Positions 35,645 through 44,452 of a stretch of 64,000 bases of DNA are shown in pieces. Every line of letters starts with the position of its first letter. The first letter of the stretch is position 1. The translations under genes were made by a program, and so were the position numbers. The notes beneath the pieces were generated by a model that was not told the origin of the DNA, did not search any database, and saw only the letters and a program-made list of their open reading frames with translations. This DNA is from Baia soyae (GTDB taxonomy: Bacteria > Bacillota > Bacilli > Thermoactinomycetales > Thermoactinomycetaceae), in assembly GCF_004341445.1 (NCBI RefSeq), contig NZ_SLXV01000005.1, forward strand, positions 45,328-109,327. The letters are read 5' to 3'.

Positions 35645-36076
35645 CTACCAAATTTTAAAATAGGTCCATTGTAAAAGAGATCCGATCACCTTCCCGAGCG
35701 ACATGGCCATCAGGAACATCAACAGAGATTCCTTCATCCCCATACGCTTCACGAGGATCGGAAATACGTTTAATGCTTCGGTCAGTGCAGCCGCTAACAT
35801 CCCAACAAAAATTCCCATAAAGGCACCTAGTGGCAGGATAATCCACATCGGAATTCCGAGCGTCATATTTCTCAGATCGAGCCATGTGAAGACTAATGTA
35901 CCCGTAATAATAGCTCCCTCATACCAATGAATCGAAGACTTCGAACGAGTAAGATGAGTAAGGCGAGGAACGATATCTAATACGGCAATAAACGCGACAA
36001 ATCCACTTCCTACTGCAAAGCCACCCGCCAAACCGAAAAAGACAAGAATGACACTATCGAGGAGATGTTGAATCAT
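35645..36076 (-). CDS. spoVAB: Stage V sporulation protein AB
   Basis: The product is a 143-residue membrane protein with four to five helices; LAGGFAVGSGFVAFIAVLDIVPRL near the start is typical of SpoVAB. The ATG at 36076 follows AAGGAGA at good spacing; the longer in-frame reading inside spoVAA is rejected. It overlaps spoVAA by 23 bases. Confidence 0.92.
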   Translation of the reverse strand: MIQHLLDSVILVFFGLAGGFAVGSGFVAFIAVLDIVPRLTHLTRSKSSIHWYEGAIITGTLVFTWLDLRNMTLGIPMWIILPLGAFMGIFVGMLAAALTEALNVFPILVKRMGMKESLLMFLMAMSLGKVIGSLLQWTYFKIW

Positions 36077-36683
36077 TTGAGTCTCCTTCTGCACGAACCT
36101 TTTCGTGTTCGATGACATACTGATCAATTGTCTCTTGATATAGATACATTTCCAATTCCATTGGACTTGGCTCTTCATTAAATCGACGTTTAAACACGTG
36201 ATTGAAGAAGAGGATCATTCCCACGCCAATGCCGATTGAGTACGGAATCTGTAACCATAATGAGCCATCTACCTGATCTCCCGTTACGAGGAAATAGATC
36301 CGATCATGCACCTTTTTCATACTGACATCTGTATGAAAGTTCATAATGGCTAGTCCCGAACCTGTAAAAAGAAAAATCCATGTTAAAAAAACAAACAGTT
36401 TCTTACGGAGACGTGTTTCGGGAGATCGCTCGATAATGGAATGAACCGGTCCTAACATCTGAATCTGGAGATGTGGAAAGGCATGTTTCACCACACGAAG
36501 TACATGAATCGCTTCAATAACGGCATAGGTTCCGTATTTAGAAGTTAGCTGGATAATCGGCATCTGTTGTAACTCCATTTGATTCTGATCGGCTACAACC
36601 TCCGCTATATCCTGCAACAAAATCCGTTGCTCCATCTGTGCTTTTATTTTTTTCTTCAACTTGATATAAACGATTGATGCCAC
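36054..36683 (-). CDS. spoVAA: Stage V sporulation protein AA
   Basis: The product is a 209-residue protein with a soluble N-terminal half (VYIKLKKKI, then IHVLRVVKHAFPHLQIQMLG) and two or three helices in the C-terminal half, the layout of SpoVAA. The start is GTG at 36683, with AAAGGAG 10 bases upstream. It is the first gene of the short spoVA operon. In Bacillus this operon is transcribed in the forespore. Confidence 0.9.
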   Translation of the reverse strand: MASIVYIKLKKKIKAQMEQRILLQDIAEVVADQNQMELQQMPIIQLTSKYGTYAVIEAIHVLRVVKHAFPHLQIQMLGPVHSIIERSPETRLRKKLFVFLTWIFLFTGSGLAIMNFHTDVSMKKVHDRIYFLVTGDQVDGSLWLQIPYSIGIGVGMILFFNHVFKRRFNEEPSPMELEMYLYQETIDQYVIEHEKVRAEGDSNDSTSPR

Positions 36684-36770
36684 AAGTGTGCGACTCCTTT
36701 CACATTGTGGTTAAGAGTAGTATGTACAAAAAAATATTTTTCAGTGAAAAACAGAAAAAAATGCAGAAAT

Positions 36771-36813
36771 AAGGCTCTTCACTTTGTGTATATCCCATCA
36801 AAGTAAGAGCCTT
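36771..36813. terminator. Terminator between deacetylase and spoVAA
   Basis: Stem AAGGCTCTT-CACTTTG / CAAAG-TAAGAGCCTT just after the deacetylase on the minus strand, followed on that strand by TTATTTC. Confidence 0.75.
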
Positions 36814-36829
36814 CTTTATAGGGTAAAAC

Positions 36830-37555
36830 TTAGATCCCCTGCGGAAGATGAAACATTTGACCAATGGTAACTAAACGAGTTCCATTTGATTTCAGAATCG
36901 GAATTAGTTGATCTAGGGCTTCAACTGAACCTTGCAGTTTCATGGGATACATAGAGTGTTGTAGGATAATAGCTCCCGGTGTAGCGGAATCCAAGGCTCT
37001 TGCTAAAACTTCATCTTTGCTTAATCCTTTCCAATCTAATGTATCGACATTCCATTGGGTGACCAGATACTTATTATTGCTTGCCCATTTTACTTGTTTC
37101 TCACTAATAGAACCATAAGGTGGTCTAAATGCTTTTGGTGTATATCCGACTAGATTCCGTATGAGTCTTCCAGTTTTTTCAACTTGTTCATGGTAATCTT
37201 TATCAGACAGTTTTTTCATATCCGAGTGATCATAACTATGATTCCCAATTTGATGGCCTTCTCTTGAAATTCGTTTCACTACTTCTGGATATTTTTCTAC
37301 ATTATTTCCAACCAAAAAAAAGGTTGCTTTTACTCCATGTTTTTTCAGAATATCCAATACCTTTGGGGTATAGACCATATCAGGTCCATCATCAAATGTA
37401 AGGGCCATTGCATTTTTATTATAAGGGCCACTATACACATAAGAATATTTTCCCACCCAAGAAAAATCATTTACCGATATATTCGAGATGGAATTAATTC
37501 TCTTCCAAGGATAGATCAGATTTTGAACAAAACCCATGCGAGCCAAGAAGAACAC
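36830..37555 (-). CDS. Polysaccharide deacetylase (NodB domain)
   Basis: The product is a 241-residue protein with a full NodB homology domain: TFDDGPD (metal Asp), the zinc motif HSYDHSDM (two His), RPPYG and the late LQHS motif. Such enzymes remove acetyl groups from chitin-like or peptidoglycan sugars. No clear signal peptide or anchor is visible. The start is uncertain: GTG at 37555 directly touches the AAAGGAT site, and TTG at 37546 or ATG at 37537 are options. It lies between sigF and spoVAA, where Bacillus has no gene, so a spore-cortex role (as for PdaA) is suggested by context only. Confidence 0.87.
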   Translation of the reverse strand: MFFLARMGFVQNLIYPWKRINSISNISVNDFSWVGKYSYVYSGPYNKNAMALTFDDGPDMVYTPKVLDILKKHGVKATFFLVGNNVEKYPEVVKRISREGHQIGNHSYDHSDMKKLSDKDYHEQVEKTGRLIRNLVGYTPKAFRPPYGSISEKQVKWASNNKYLVTQWNVDTLDWKGLSKDEVLARALDSATPGAIILQHSMYPMKLQGSVEALDQLIPILKSNGTRLVTIGQMFHLPQGI

Positions 37556-37640
37556 ATCCTTTCGAATTAGAAGAGATATACTACCTTTATGAGCAAAATG
37601 TGGATTTGCTATAGTTGAAAGCCTAAATAAAGAAAAGAAA

Positions 37641-37674
37641 GAGGAGCCATCCTATTTTTAGTAGGACACTCCTC
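37641..37674 (-). terminator. Terminator after sigF
   Basis: On the minus strand GAGGAGTGTCCTA / TAGGATGGCTCCTC with a short A-rich loop precedes TTTCTTTTC. Confidence 0.8.
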
Positions 37675-37681
37675 ATGTGAA

Positions 37682-38443
37682 CTAATTAATTTGTGACAAA
37701 TCTTCTTTCATCCGAGCAATGATTTTTTTCTCTAATCTAGAAACTTGAACCTGAGATATACCAAGCCTCTCGGCTACTTCCGATTGCGTTTGATCCTTAA
37801 AATACCGAAGGTACACGATTAGTTGCTCTCGTTCTGATAGACGATCAATCGCATCATGTAACACCAGCTTATCAAACCAAGACTTTTCACTATCATCCGC
37901 GATTTGATCCATCAATGTAATCGGATCACCATCGTTTTCATATACCGTCTCATGAATAGAAGTAGGGGCCCGGTTTGCTTCTTGTGCGAAAACGATCTCT
38001 TCCGGCTCAATTCCAATCTCTTTCGCAATCTCATGTAGTGTAGGAAGGCGGTTTAGACGTTTTGACAGCTCATCCTTGGTTTTACGAACTTTATTGGCTA
38101 ATTCCTTCAAACTGCGACTTACTTTTACCATGCCATCATCCCGCAGGAAGCGTTGAATCTCTCCGATAATCATCGGGACTGCATAAGTAGAAAACTTTAC
38201 TTCATAACTAAGGTCAAATTTATCTACTGCTTTTAGTAATCCAATGCTACCTATTTGAAACAAGTCCTCTGCTTCATAGCCACGATTTAAGAAACGCTGC
38301 ACAACGGACCAAACTAAGCGAATATTATGACTCACTAAACGATCCCTGGCCAACAGATCTCCTTGCTGGCTGAGTAAAATGAGCTCCTTGACTTCTGCAT
38401 CCGACAAATGATTATGACGCTCTTTACGCACTTCCGCATCCAT
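37682..38443 (-). CDS. sigF: RNA polymerase sigma-F factor
   Basis: The product is a 253-residue sigma-70-family factor, the first forespore-specific sigma factor. Region 2 (EDLFQIGSIGLLKAVDKFD), region 3 and region 4 (SEVAERLGISQVQVSRLEKKI) are all present. It follows spoIIAB, its anti-sigma factor, by 9 bases in the conserved spoIIA operon. A terminator follows, so spoVA is transcribed separately here. Confidence 0.96.
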   Translation of the reverse strand: MDAEVRKERHNHLSDAEVKELILLSQQGDLLARDRLVSHNIRLVWSVVQRFLNRGYEAEDLFQIGSIGLLKAVDKFDLSYEVKFSTYAVPMIIGEIQRFLRDDGMVKVSRSLKELANKVRKTKDELSKRLNRLPTLHEIAKEIGIEPEEIVFAQEANRAPTSIHETVYENDGDPITLMDQIADDSEKSWFDKLVLHDAIDRLSEREQLIVYLRYFKDQTQSEVAERLGISQVQVSRLEKKIIARMKEDLSQIN

Positions 38444-38452
38444 ATGCTTCCC

Positions 38453-38911
38453 TCAATTCACTAGCGATTGCTGAGATTGCGGAGTAAGCTGCTTGACTAG
38501 CTGAATGGTCGTACCTTCTCCTGGTTTGGAGTGAATCATCACCTCATCCATAAAATTCTCCATGATCGTAAAACCCATACCCGATCGCTCCAACTCGGGC
38601 TTCGATGTGTATAGAGGTTGCCGTGCTTCTGTTACATCTTCGATTCCTAAGCCATAATCCGTAATTTGCACACAAATCTTCGTACCCTCGATCTCAGTGC
38701 GAATCAAGATAACGCCTTCTGGGTTTTCCTCATATCCATGAATGACTGAGTTCGTGACTGCTTCACTCACGACTGTTTTAATATCAGTTAAATCCTCTAT
38801 AGTAGGATCTAACTGTGATAGAAAAGCAGCCACAGCCACACGAGCAAATGATTCATTTTCCGATCGAGCATTAAAACATAATTCCATAAAGTTTGTATGT
38901 ACCGGTTTCAT
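38453..38911 (-). CDS. spoIIAB: Anti-sigma-F factor SpoIIAB
   Basis: The product is a 152-residue GHKL-type kinase that binds sigma-F and phosphorylates SpoIIAA. The N box is [18 protein letters not shown], with the G1 and G2 boxes as DYGLGIED and [14 protein letters not shown]. Two adjacent ATGs overlap the spoIIAA stop (ATGATGA); the second is listed. Confidence 0.96.
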   Translation of the reverse strand: MKPVHTNFMELCFNARSENESFARVAVAAFLSQLDPTIEDLTDIKTVVSEAVTNSVIHGYEENPEGVILIRTEIEGTKICVQITDYGLGIEDVTEARQPLYTSKPELERSGMGFTIMENFMDEVMIHSKPGEGTTIQLVKQLTPQSQQSLVN

Positions 38912-39264
38912 CATGACGCCACCCCACATGCAGAAACTGCACTGCTTTCATCTTGAAACATCTGAAGAATCTTAAACAATCCTGACATCTCCATGATTCG
39001 CTGAATCGAAGGTTGTACAGAGCAGATGGTCATCTTGCCCCCCATTTGCGTTACTCGTTTATAGCGACCGAGGATGACTCCTAAACCAGAACTATCCATA
39101 AATTCGAGTTTTTCCAGGTTTAATACAAGATGAGTAACCCATTCATGATTTAATTCTTCTTCAATCACTTTGCGAACATGGGCCGCTGTATGATGGTCTA
39201 ATTCTCCATCCAAACGAGCGACTAACACATTCTTTGACCGTTTTACATCTAAATGTAAAGCCAA
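38911..39264 (-). CDS. spoIIAA: Anti-anti-sigma factor SpoIIAA
   Basis: The product is a 117-residue STAS-domain protein. The phosphorylated serine is Ser58 in FMDSSGLGV, the same number as in Bacillus. In its unphosphorylated form it displaces sigma-F from SpoIIAB. The start codon is TTG with an AAGGAGGGG site 5 bases upstream. Confidence 0.96.
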   Translation of the reverse strand: MALHLDVKRSKNVLVARLDGELDHHTAAHVRKVIEEELNHEWVTHLVLNLEKLEFMDSSGLGVILGRYKRVTQMGGKMTICSVQPSIQRIMEMSGLFKILQMFQDESSAVSACGVAS

Positions 39265-39308
39265 CTGAACCCCTCCTTCTCATTCAGGTGCTTCTCTTCT
39301 GTAAGATG

Positions 39309-39334
39309 TTTTCTGCAAATAATTCCCATATCCT
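39309..39334 (-). promoter_or_regulatory. Candidate sigma-H promoter for spoIIA
   Basis: On the minus strand AGGATAT (39328-39334) and GCAGAAAA (39309-39316) are 11 bases apart, close to the sigma-H pattern AGGAWWT and RNNGAAT, about 45 bases before spoIIAA. The -10 half is imperfect. Confidence 0.4.
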
Positions 39335-39347
39335 GCTATGAAAACAA

Positions 39348-39380
39348 AAAAGGAAACTGCTTTATGGCCAGTTTCCTTTT
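39348..39380 (-). terminator. Hairpin between dacF and spoIIAA
   Basis: AAAAGGAAACTG / CAGTTTCCTTTT with a 9-base loop and T-run; it may end dacF transcripts partly, leaving spoIIAA to its own promoter. Confidence 0.7.
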
Positions 39381-39385
39381 AGGAG

Positions 39386-40546
39386 CTACTTAAAGATATC
39401 CGTAAACACTTTTTGAATTGAGTTCCAGAGGCTTGCTTCTTCGATATCCCGAGAACTTGTGATCTCTAGATGCGTTACAACTTTTCCTTCTTTATTCGTA
39501 AAGTCGATCGTCCCAATCGTCTCTCCTTGCTTAATCGGGGCTTTTAGCTCTTTAAAATGAACTACCTTTTTATATTGCTTCGGATCTTCACCCTTCTTCA
39601 TTAGAATCGACATGGAGTGATGTGCACGAATCAATATCTCTTCAGGGGTTCCTTTATCCACTGCAACTTTGGCAATGAAGTCGCCTTTTTTGTAGAAAGT
39701 GTAGTTGGTGTACTGGCTAAAGGAGTAGTCTAACATCTTGGAAATTTCTTGGTTTCGCATCTTCGAGTCAGGTTCACCTAGCACAACTGCAATGACACGG
39801 AAGTTATCGCGTTTCGCCGTTGCAGTTAAGCAAAAACGTGCCTCAGTAGTAAAGCCAGTTTTCAGACCATCTAGGCCCTGATAAAAACGAACCAGTTTAT
39901 TGGTATTTACAAGCCAAAATGGTTTTTTCGAATCTTGACGTAAATAGTCCTGATACAAACTCGTATACTTGGTGATCTCTGGGTGTTTTAGCAGTTCCCG
40001 AGATAACAAAGCAATGTCATAAGCAGAAGAATAGTGATCTGCTACAGGTAAGCCATTGGGATTCTGAAACTTCGTATCCTTTAATCCTAGCCCTACAGCG
40101 CGTTTGTTCATCATCGCAACAAAGTTATCCTCTGTCCCTCCGATATGTTCGGCGAGAGCGACTGAGGCATCATTTGCCGAACCGATGGCAACTCCTTTTA
40201 GTAAATCATGAACGGTCATCGATTCACCTGGTTCTAAGAAAATCTGAGAGCCACCTTTTGACGAAGCATTTTCTGAAACAGTGACCGAATCCGTCAGCTT
40301 CAATTTCTTCTGTTCGATGGATTCCATCACCAGAAGCATCGTCATTACCTTCGTAATACTAGCAGGAGGTAATTTTTCATGGCTATTTTTCTCATAAATA
40401 ACCGTTCCTGTATCTGCGTCCATCAATACAGCTGATTTCGCATTAGGTGCTAGATCTAATTCTGCCGCATGTACGACCGCTCGTGGTACAAACAAAGAGA
40501 GTACAAAGATTGAAATAAAAACAGAGATACTGATCCGTTTCAGCAT
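39386..40546 (-). CDS. dacF: D-alanyl-D-alanine carboxypeptidase DacF
   Basis: The product is a 386-residue secreted DD-carboxypeptidase made in the forespore, which sets cortex cross-linking with DacB. A signal peptide covers about residues 1-28; the active-site Ser63-x-x-Lys66 is in SITKVM, followed by SAN and LKTGFT. The C-terminal PBP5-type domain is present. A candidate sigma-F/G promoter lies upstream. Confidence 0.94.
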   Translation of the reverse strand: MLKRISISVFISIFVLSLFVPRAVVHAAELDLAPNAKSAVLMDADTGTVIYEKNSHEKLPPASITKVMTMLLVMESIEQKKLKLTDSVTVSENASSKGGSQIFLEPGESMTVHDLLKGVAIGSANDASVALAEHIGGTEDNFVAMMNKRAVGLGLKDTKFQNPNGLPVADHYSSAYDIALLSRELLKHPEITKYTSLYQDYLRQDSKKPFWLVNTNKLVRFYQGLDGLKTGFTTEARFCLTATAKRDNFRVIAVVLGEPDSKMRNQEISKMLDYSFSQYTNYTFYKKGDFIAKVAVDKGTPEEILIRAHHSMSILMKKGEDPKQYKKVVHFKELKAPIKQGETIGTIDFTNKEGKVVTHLEITSSRDIEEASLWNSIQKVFTDIFK

Positions 40547-40576
40547 CTAGCATTCCTCCTATTGGCCTAATGAGCA

Positions 40577-40606
40577 TAGTTTCTCTCAGACAAACAGGAA
40601 GTATGC
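40577..40606 (-). promoter_or_regulatory. Candidate sigma-F/sigma-G promoter for dacF
   Basis: On the minus strand GCATA (40602-40606) and GAGAAACTA (40577-40585) are 16 bases apart, resembling forespore promoters, about 30 bases before the dacF ATG. Confidence 0.45.
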
Positions 40607-40610
40607 GAAA

Positions 40611-41381
40611 TCAGTCAGAGGATGATTCACGAGCGCTACAATTTACCGGACAAGTCTTACAATGTTGCGGTCGCAAGGAAGTCAAATAGGCTAGGCAACA
40701 CGTTTTACGGTTATCAGCGAATTCTGCTTGCGAAAAGATATTAAAGGGGTTGGTTCCTTTTTGATCAAGAGATAAAGTAGGATCGGAAACGAGTGCGTGA
40801 TAATCTTCCCCAATCTGTCTTTTCAAATCTTCAGAAGAAACTTCACTGAGCATAGTCTGATACATCCATTTGATGTAGACGTATACATTTTCCCATAGCG
40901 TCATTTCGGAAATGTTGACAGAGCTTCGGACTCCAATCATCCATGGTGCAAAATGCTGTTGAAACATCCAGCGAAATAACTCTGTTCGCTCAGAAGAGCG
41001 CTCATTTGCATGTACTTCTTGTATCTCAGATAGATCCATCACAATGCTAGGGATCCATACCGAATCAGATTCAGGAGGGGTTAACAATGCTACATTCCAA
41101 GTAGAGCCTACTACTCTCTTTTGATATAAGGAAAATAGTGTTAACGGAATCAAGAAGGCGAAGCTAATTCTCTTCACCAGCATCGAGCTAGCGACTGATA
41201 AGTTAGCTGTCCCTAGAAGATCTTTGATCTGGCGCAACACTTGTTCTCTAGGTCTGGCTTCAAGCAAGTCACTCAGCGGAAAGCTCCATCCCTGTACTTC
41301 ATCCTTTATTTCACTCCAAGATCGCGAATCGAGACGAAAGCGAGTTTGTAATAAATGAAGCTCTTCTATCATCATAGACAT
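40611..41381 (-). CDS. FhuF-like ferric-siderophore reductase
   Basis: The product is a 256-residue protein that ends with the cysteine pattern CC-x11-C-x2-C (near residues 229-245), the [2Fe-2S] site of FhuF-type ferric reductases. It reduces iron in imported siderophores so that it can be released. The rest has little sequence conservation. An AGGAGGG site precedes the ATG, which sits 3 bases after the siderophore ATPase stop. It is the last gene of the Fur-controlled import operon. Confidence 0.78.
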   Translation of the reverse strand: MSMMIEELHLLQTRFRLDSRSWSEIKDEVQGWSFPLSDLLEARPREQVLRQIKDLLGTANLSVASSMLVKRISFAFLIPLTLFSLYQKRVVGSTWNVALLTPPESDSVWIPSIVMDLSEIQEVHANERSSERTELFRWMFQQHFAPWMIGVRSSVNISEMTLWENVYVYIKWMYQTMLSEVSSEDLKRQIGEDYHALVSDPTLSLDQKGTNPFNIFSQAEFADNRKTCCLAYLTSLRPQHCKTCPVNCSARESSSD

Positions 41382-41383
41382 GT

Positions 41384-42217
41384 CTATCCCTCCTTTCTGA
41401 CAACGCTTCTCCCTTTCCCGTGCGGGATCAATAAAGGAGTTCCAAAAATCGGGTCCGAAATGATCTTACAGTCCATTTGGAATACATCTCGTACTAAGCT
41501 AGGCGTCATAATATCCTCTGGTGATCCTTGTGCATAAATCGCTCCACGCTTAACCGCAATCAGGTGGTCCGCATAGCGACAGGCTAAATTGAGATCATGT
41601 AATACCATCAGAATAGTGCGATTCTCTTGACGATTTAATGTAAATAATAAGTCCAGAACTTCCACTTGGTGCGTTAAATCTAGGTAAGTCGTCGGCTCAT
41701 CTAGCAAGAGAATATCTGGATTCTGCGCGAGGGTCATAGCGATCCAAGCACGTTGCCTCTGTCCGCCTGATAACGAATCGACATCCTGATCTCGTAATTC
41801 ATCTAGCCCCGTCGCGTGAAGTGCTTTATTTACAAGCTCCTCATCTTCCGTAGACCACTGACGAAGCATGCTTTGATAAGGAAATCGCCCTTGTTTCACT
41901 AACTGTAAAACCGTTAATCCCTCTGGAGCGACAGGACCTTGTGGCAAAATCGCTAACTGTTTCGCGATCTCCTTCGTGGCCATCTTGGAAATCGCCTGTC
42001 CTTCCAGTAAAATGGTCCCGGTTTTCGGTTTTAGTAGCCGAGCCATAGAGCGTAATAGGGTTGATTTTCCGCATCCATTACAGCCAATTAATACCGTAAT
42101 CTTCCCCTTTGGAATCTCAACATCCAACCCATCTATAATAACTCGCTCTCCGTATGCCAATTTTAATTGACTTGTCTCTAGTGCAATCATACCGTCAACC
42201 ATCACCTTCCCCATCAT
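41384..42217 (-). CDS. Ferric-siderophore ABC transporter ATP-binding protein
   Basis: The product is a 277-residue FecE/FhuC-type ATPase. The Walker A motif reads GCNGCGKST, with Cys in place of the usual Pro; LSGGQRQR and LLLDEPTTYLDL are normal. Several in-frame ATGs (42217, 42202, 42190) make the start uncertain; all leave the Walker A intact. It follows two permease genes and precedes the FhuF-like reductase. Confidence 0.93.
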   Translation of the reverse strand: MMGKVMVDGMIALETSQLKLAYGERVIIDGLDVEIPKGKITVLIGCNGCGKSTLLRSMARLLKPKTGTILLEGQAISKMATKEIAKQLAILPQGPVAPEGLTVLQLVKQGRFPYQSMLRQWSTEDEELVNKALHATGLDELRDQDVDSLSGGQRQRAWIAMTLAQNPDILLLDEPTTYLDLTHQVEVLDLLFTLNRQENRTILMVLHDLNLACRYADHLIAVKRGAIYAQGSPEDIMTPSLVRDVFQMDCKIISDPIFGTPLLIPHGKGRSVVRKEG

Positions 42218-42232
42218 GCCTATATCACCACG

Positions 42233-43300
42233 CTAGCCTCGTTCGCGAATTAATAAATAAATAAAATAAGGAGCTCCTAAAATCGAGATAAACACACCTG
42301 CTGGCACTTCCAGTGGCAGAAAGAAAGTCCGCCCGATCGTATCGGCGAGCAATACGAGAAATCCACCTATTAAAGCCGAAATAGGCAAAAGAGCGCCATA
42401 GTTAGAACCAACTAATCTACGGGCGATGTGTGGTGCCATTAGACCCACAAAACTAATTCCTCCGCCATAGGCAACTGCTACTCCAGCTGTTACCGTACTT
42501 AACGTAAGGAGCCATAATCTTTGTTTCGAGACCTGACCCCCTAAACCAACTGCAATTTCTTCCCCAAAAGCCTGAACATTTAACTGACGTACTGACAAGA
42601 AAATACATAAAATTAATAAAAGTGCGACCGGGACTAATACCGATACATGATCCCAATTTGTGCCATATACCGAACCTGTAATCCACACATTTGCTTGGCT
42701 TGCACGGTAAATGACACTCTTTACCATAAACAACGTCGTTAACGCTTTCGTCAAGGCCCAAACGCCAATCCCCATCAATACAAGACGAACGGGTGATAAG
42801 CCATTTTTCCATGCCAGACTATATAAAATGAAGGCTGCAACGAGAGCCCCACATATCGCAATCAACGGAAGCCAATGGATGCTTACTATTAGGGCATTCG
42901 TCTTAGGACTGCTAAACATCCCTAAAAACATGACAACCGCTACACTCGCACCACCTGTGATTCCCAATAAGTCAGGGGAAGCAAGTGGATTTCGAACAAC
43001 CCCCTGCAAAATAGAGCCTGAAATCGCTAATAACGTTCCGACTAACACAGCTACAATCATTCGAGGTAGCCGAAACGATTCTACGACTAACTTCGAAAAT
43101 GCATTCGCATCCATACCAAATATGACTCTCCCCACTTCAATCGGGTTCACATATACCTCTCCTGCTCCTGCAGCCAGGAGAAACGTTACTATTAGAAGGA
43201 GTGAAAAAATCGTGATCATCCAAACTGAACGCTTTTCAAATAGAAGTGAGACTCGTTCTGCTTTCCCTCTACGTATTATCAACCATCGTTTCGTTTTCAT
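42233..43300 (-). CDS. FecCD-family siderophore permease
   Basis: The product is a 355-residue permease with about ten helices. Family marks include RLPRMIVAVLVGTLLAISG, NPLASPDLLGITGGAS and GFLVLLADTIGR. An N-terminal basic tail of about 25 residues is longer than usual. Its ATG overlaps the stop of the other permease (ATGA), so the two channel subunits are co-translated. Confidence 0.94.
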   Translation of the reverse strand: MKTKRWLIIRRGKAERVSLLFEKRSVWMITIFSLLLIVTFLLAAGAGEVYVNPIEVGRVIFGMDANAFSKLVVESFRLPRMIVAVLVGTLLAISGSILQGVVRNPLASPDLLGITGGASVAVVMFLGMFSSPKTNALIVSIHWLPLIAICGALVAAFILYSLAWKNGLSPVRLVLMGIGVWALTKALTTLFMVKSVIYRASQANVWITGSVYGTNWDHVSVLVPVALLLILCIFLSVRQLNVQAFGEEIAVGLGGQVSKQRLWLLTLSTVTAGVAVAYGGGISFVGLMAPHIARRLVGSNYGALLPISALIGGFLVLLADTIGRTFFLPLEVPAGVFISILGAPYFIYLLIRERG

Positions 43301-44301
43301 GCCTTTCCTACTCCCCTACGTGCTACTGCTAAGAAAAATGGGATCCCGATTAATGCTGTCATCACTCCCACAGGCACTTCTTCGGGCATCATGACAAATC
43401 GAGCCGCTAGATCAGCCAGCACGAGGACAATCCCTCCGATCGTTATGCTAAAAGGAACTAACCAACGATAATCATTACCTACTAAGCCTTTGACTATATG
43501 AGGAACCATCACTCCAATAAAGCTAATAGGGCCTGCTACCGATACAGCACTTCCTGCTAGAAGAACGATCGAAACGAGTCCAAGCAATTTTACTAACCAC
43601 GTTTTCTGCCCCAAGCCCGTTGCCACATCTTCCCCCATTTGCAACACATTAATCGATTTTCCTAAGAAAAGAGCGATTAGGAATCCAATCGTCAAATAGG
43701 GAACTACCAGTTGCAATAATTCTAGCTTTCGTCCTTCGATCGAACCCGCTAACCAAAACATTACTTGATCCAGCGCCGATTCATCTAATACTAACAATCC
43801 TTGTGTCATGGAGGCGAATAACATGGCCGTCGCTGCACCAGCTAAGGTAATTTTTAATGGAGACAGCCCACCACTCCCCACAGAGCCTAACAAGTAAACA
43901 GCGAGTGAGGTCACAGCAGAACCTACCAATCCGATCCATAAAAACGCTTCTAATGAAGTAACAGAAAACAGCATCATCGCCGCAACGATAAAGAAGCTAG
44001 CACCCGCATTTACCCCGATAAAATCTGGGGAAGCCATTGGATTACGGGTAAGCGCTTGCATCAATGCACCTGCAACGGCTAACGCTCCACCAATCGCTGC
44101 ACCAATCAAAGCTCGTGGAAGGCGGACTTCTGTAATCACTAATTGATCAAAAACGCCAGTCGGATGTGAAAAAGCCTGGATGGCAGTATGAATGGACGTA
44201 TCAGTATAGCCAAGTAATACACTACCTAGCATGCAAAGAATGAGTACAAATATAGAAATGATTAGTGCAAGCCATTTCCCCTGGTGTGTATAAATCTTCA
44301 T
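43297..44301 (-). CDS. FecCD-family siderophore permease
   Basis: The product is a 334-residue permease; RLPRALIGAAIGGALAVAGAL, NPMASPDFIGVNAGAS and VLADLAARFVMMPEEVPVGV are family marks. It is the first gene of the import operon, divergent from the binding-protein gene, with Fur boxes between them. Confidence 0.94.
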   Translation of the reverse strand: MKIYTHQGKWLALIISIFVLILCMLGSVLLGYTDTSIHTAIQAFSHPTGVFDQLVITEVRLPRALIGAAIGGALAVAGALMQALTRNPMASPDFIGVNAGASFFIVAAMMLFSVTSLEAFLWIGLVGSAVTSLAVYLLGSVGSGGLSPLKITLAGAATAMLFASMTQGLLVLDESALDQVMFWLAGSIEGRKLELLQLVVPYLTIGFLIALFLGKSINVLQMGEDVATGLGQKTWLVKLLGLVSIVLLAGSAVSVAGPISFIGVMVPHIVKGLVGNDYRWLVPFSITIGGIVLVLADLAARFVMMPEEVPVGVMTALIGIPFFLAVARRGVGKA

Positions 44302-44345
44302 TTCTTACTACATACTCCCCTCAGATGGTGACAAAGTTGTTTTTT

Positions 44346-44364
44346 AATAAGAATTATTTTCAAT
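44346..44364. promoter_or_regulatory. Candidate Fur box (permease side)
   Basis: AATAAGAATTATTTTCAAT resembles the 19-bp Fur box and lies 45 bases before the permease start, suited to the divergent minus-strand operon. Confidence 0.55.
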
Positions 44365-44372
44365 TTCTTTTG

Positions 44373-44402
44373 TTGACAGCTGCACTAAATATTGATTATG
44401 AT
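44373..44402 (+). promoter_or_regulatory. Promoter of the siderophore-binding protein gene
   Basis: TTGACA at 44373-44378 and TATGAT at 44397-44402, spacer 18 bases; the -10 box is covered by the first Fur box. Confidence 0.7.
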
Positions 44403-44431
44403 TCTCATTGTAAATGAAAATCATTTTCAAA
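44394..44431. promoter_or_regulatory. Tandem Fur boxes
   Basis: Two adjoining 19-bp elements, GATTATGATTCTCATTGTA (44394-44412) and AATGAAAATCATTTTCAAA (44413-44431), match the Fur consensus well. The first covers the -10 box and the second the expected start of transcription. Confidence 0.85.
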
Positions 44432-44452
44432 TCAACGGAGGGAATCACCTAT

